From positions 14,785,001 to 14,849,000 of the forward strand of contig OX485807.1 in assembly GCA_950295325.1 (NCBI GenBank): a stretch of DNA of 64,000 bases. The letters are read 5' to 3'. Positions 62,583-64,000 of this stretch are shown here, in pieces (position 1 is the first letter of the stretch; each line of letters opens with the position of its first letter). Below the pieces are notes generated by a model. The model was not told where the DNA came from and did no database searches. It saw only the letters and a program-made list of their open reading frames with translations. The stretch comes from Polytrichum commune (lineage: Eukaryota; Streptophyta; Polytrichopsida; Polytrichales; Polytrichaceae). Position numbers and translations under genes: made by a program.

Positions 62583-64000
62583 CTGTTGGTAAATCTAAGG
62601 GGAGGGTCCCAGTTTTTGGGCTTGTCGGACAACCTTCTTAATTGTGCCTATAAAATTGAAGGGAGAGTCATGCATCCCGCGTTTGTTGAAGGCTCGTAAC
62701 GGTCTGCTCAACTGTAGTAGGCATTTTTTGCAATGAGACTTCCTCGATTAGGTAATTTCAAAACGCATGATTGCTACATGAAACAAACTCTACTACTCCA
62801 ACCAAAAGAATTTTCGAAGAGCAATCCTCACTTTATACCGTGTTTGTGTTTAGCTCACATGGACTCCGAAATGCGCAGCTGAATATCGGCTAGAGCAACG
62901 ACGTGTTGTAGGCTATGTATGCTGAAATTTCTAGTAACTTGGACTCTAAAATGCACAACCCCCTCCCAACAAAACTTGCACCCTGACTAATCACATGTGT
63001 ACCCTAAACACTTGACTCAAATTATGTTGATTTGCGACCTGCATAGGCTGTGTACATGAGAATCAACCATGACCTCTTCTGAAATGTAGAGCTCGCTCTC
63101 GTTGGAGCAGCGACCTCATTAGGATGTGCACATTGAAATGAATTTGTAGTAATGTGCAGAAGGGTTTGAGCTAAACCAACCACCAAACTAGGAGAAGTGG
63201 ACTCCGAAATGCGCAACTCACAAAACCAGGAACCCAAGTATGGTGAAAAATTTGTGAATTGTGTTGCCGAAATTCCTTAAGAAGGATTCTCACCGCCACC
63301 AGTTTCGATGATTTGGGCTGAGAATTCCGTTGGCCTATGAATTTCCTTATGCTATGAAATGAGCAAATCGTTTCTCGCCTTCGACAAGTCTAGGAGTGGG
63401 ACCCTCCCCTTAGTTTTACCGGTAAAGTCCCTTAGGGAGGTGAGATAGCTAAAACCACCCTTGCCCAATCTGATGCCGCGGTCTATGCGCCTTAGCGGCC
63501 CTAGAATCCCTCTTCGTTGTTAGCGGAGGCAGCAAGCCTTGGCACTGCAACTCCAGGATCAGAGGTATTAGGGGTGACACGCTTGCTTGCCAATTTAGCT
63601 CGGAACCTAATACTGGCTTAGGTGGAGAAGGTCGGTATAAGGATCGAGTCTTAGGCTAAAACCCAACTCACTAAAGTCAGGTGGGGAGGGGGCATTAGGT
63701 GGGAAGGGGGTATAAATATTTTAATTAGTGTCACTTACCATTTGAAATTACACAATGCTATAACTACCTATTTGACTGTGTATCTCAAATTTTTGCCAAC
63801 AAAGGTCAAATTGGTTGTTTGGACATTATAGAACATTAGCATCTTTACTCCAAATAATAAGTGACATTAAATACAATATTTAGTGTGCACCATTTATGGT
63901 ATATAGTGTCACATCCATTAACTGTGAAGTGCGAAGGGCCTAAACTAGATGTTTAGAGGTCTCAAAGTGTCACGTCCTATAATTGTTAGCGTGATACTAT
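62583..64000. other. Interval without genes to the right edge
   Basis: Holds the rest of the TIR element to 63698, then AT-rich DNA containing TTTAGTGT-type motifs (63720-63960) loosely like the CACTA miniature element's subterminal repeats. No gene supported. Confidence 0.4.

Larger units (their letters stand above)
54442..63698. mobile_element. TIR element interrupted by the hAT insertion
   Basis: Bases 54442-54456 joined to 61965-61976 (CTAATGCCCCCTCC, then CACCTGACTTTA) match, with one mismatch, the inverted sequence at 63672-63698. Without the hAT the element would be about 1.75 kb with terminal repeats of about 27 bp. An internal relative of the terminus (CCCACCTGACTTTAG) is at about 62220. 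No coding seen. Target duplication not resolved. Confidence 0.55.

Overview
The window is nuclear DNA from a land plant, probably one with a large, repeat-rich genome. The evidence is two GBF-interacting-protein-1 (GIP1)-type genes and a DUF599 membrane-protein gene, all intron-bearing, embedded in many decayed plant-type transposons (copia, hAT, CACTA-like, other terminal-inverted-repeat elements). I cannot name the species. Nothing bacterial, viral or organellar was seen, and I found no tRNA, rRNA or CRISPR.

Layout. Bases 1-3350 hold the 5' half of a GIP1-like gene on the minus strand, which runs off the left edge. A complete paralogue lies about 35.9 kb away in the same orientation (32854-38807, ten coding exons, about 948 aa). 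The homology includes introns and roughly 400 bp upstream of the ATG, so this is a direct segmental duplication. Between the copies, from left to right: non-coding DNA with a 192-bp tandem array (7796-8247); a broken plant-transposon-type ORF (9456-11230); a decayed copia element with one LTR (13324-16806); a decayed, possibly Penelope-like, reverse transcriptase (16920-18273); coding-like segments I cannot name (18899-20408); a decayed DDE-type transposase-like gene (21870-23831); and long AT-rich, gene-poor DNA.

Right of the complete GIP1 gene there is a 0.59-kb TIR element just upstream of it, then about 9 kb of AT-rich DNA and a 0.33-kb CACTA-type miniature element (48272-48600). A two-exon DUF599 gene (51231-52877, minus, 242 aa) sits inside a block of repeats. 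That block is collinear with a second block just downstream of the complete GIP1 gene.

The last 10 kb are a nest of transposons. A hAT element (54457-61956) has matching ends and a 7/8 8-bp target duplication, and its transposase ORF is broken by one stop codon. It contains another TIR element with an internal 188-bp satellite array, and exon-like host gene pieces, including a tandemly duplicated exon resembling electron transfer flavoprotein alpha. The hAT has itself landed inside the terminal repeat of a third element that ends near 63698.

Only the GIP1-like pair and the DUF599 gene look like working host genes. The rest is mostly transposon material in different stages of decay. All exon structures were read by eye from splice signals and family similarity; no alignment or database search was run.
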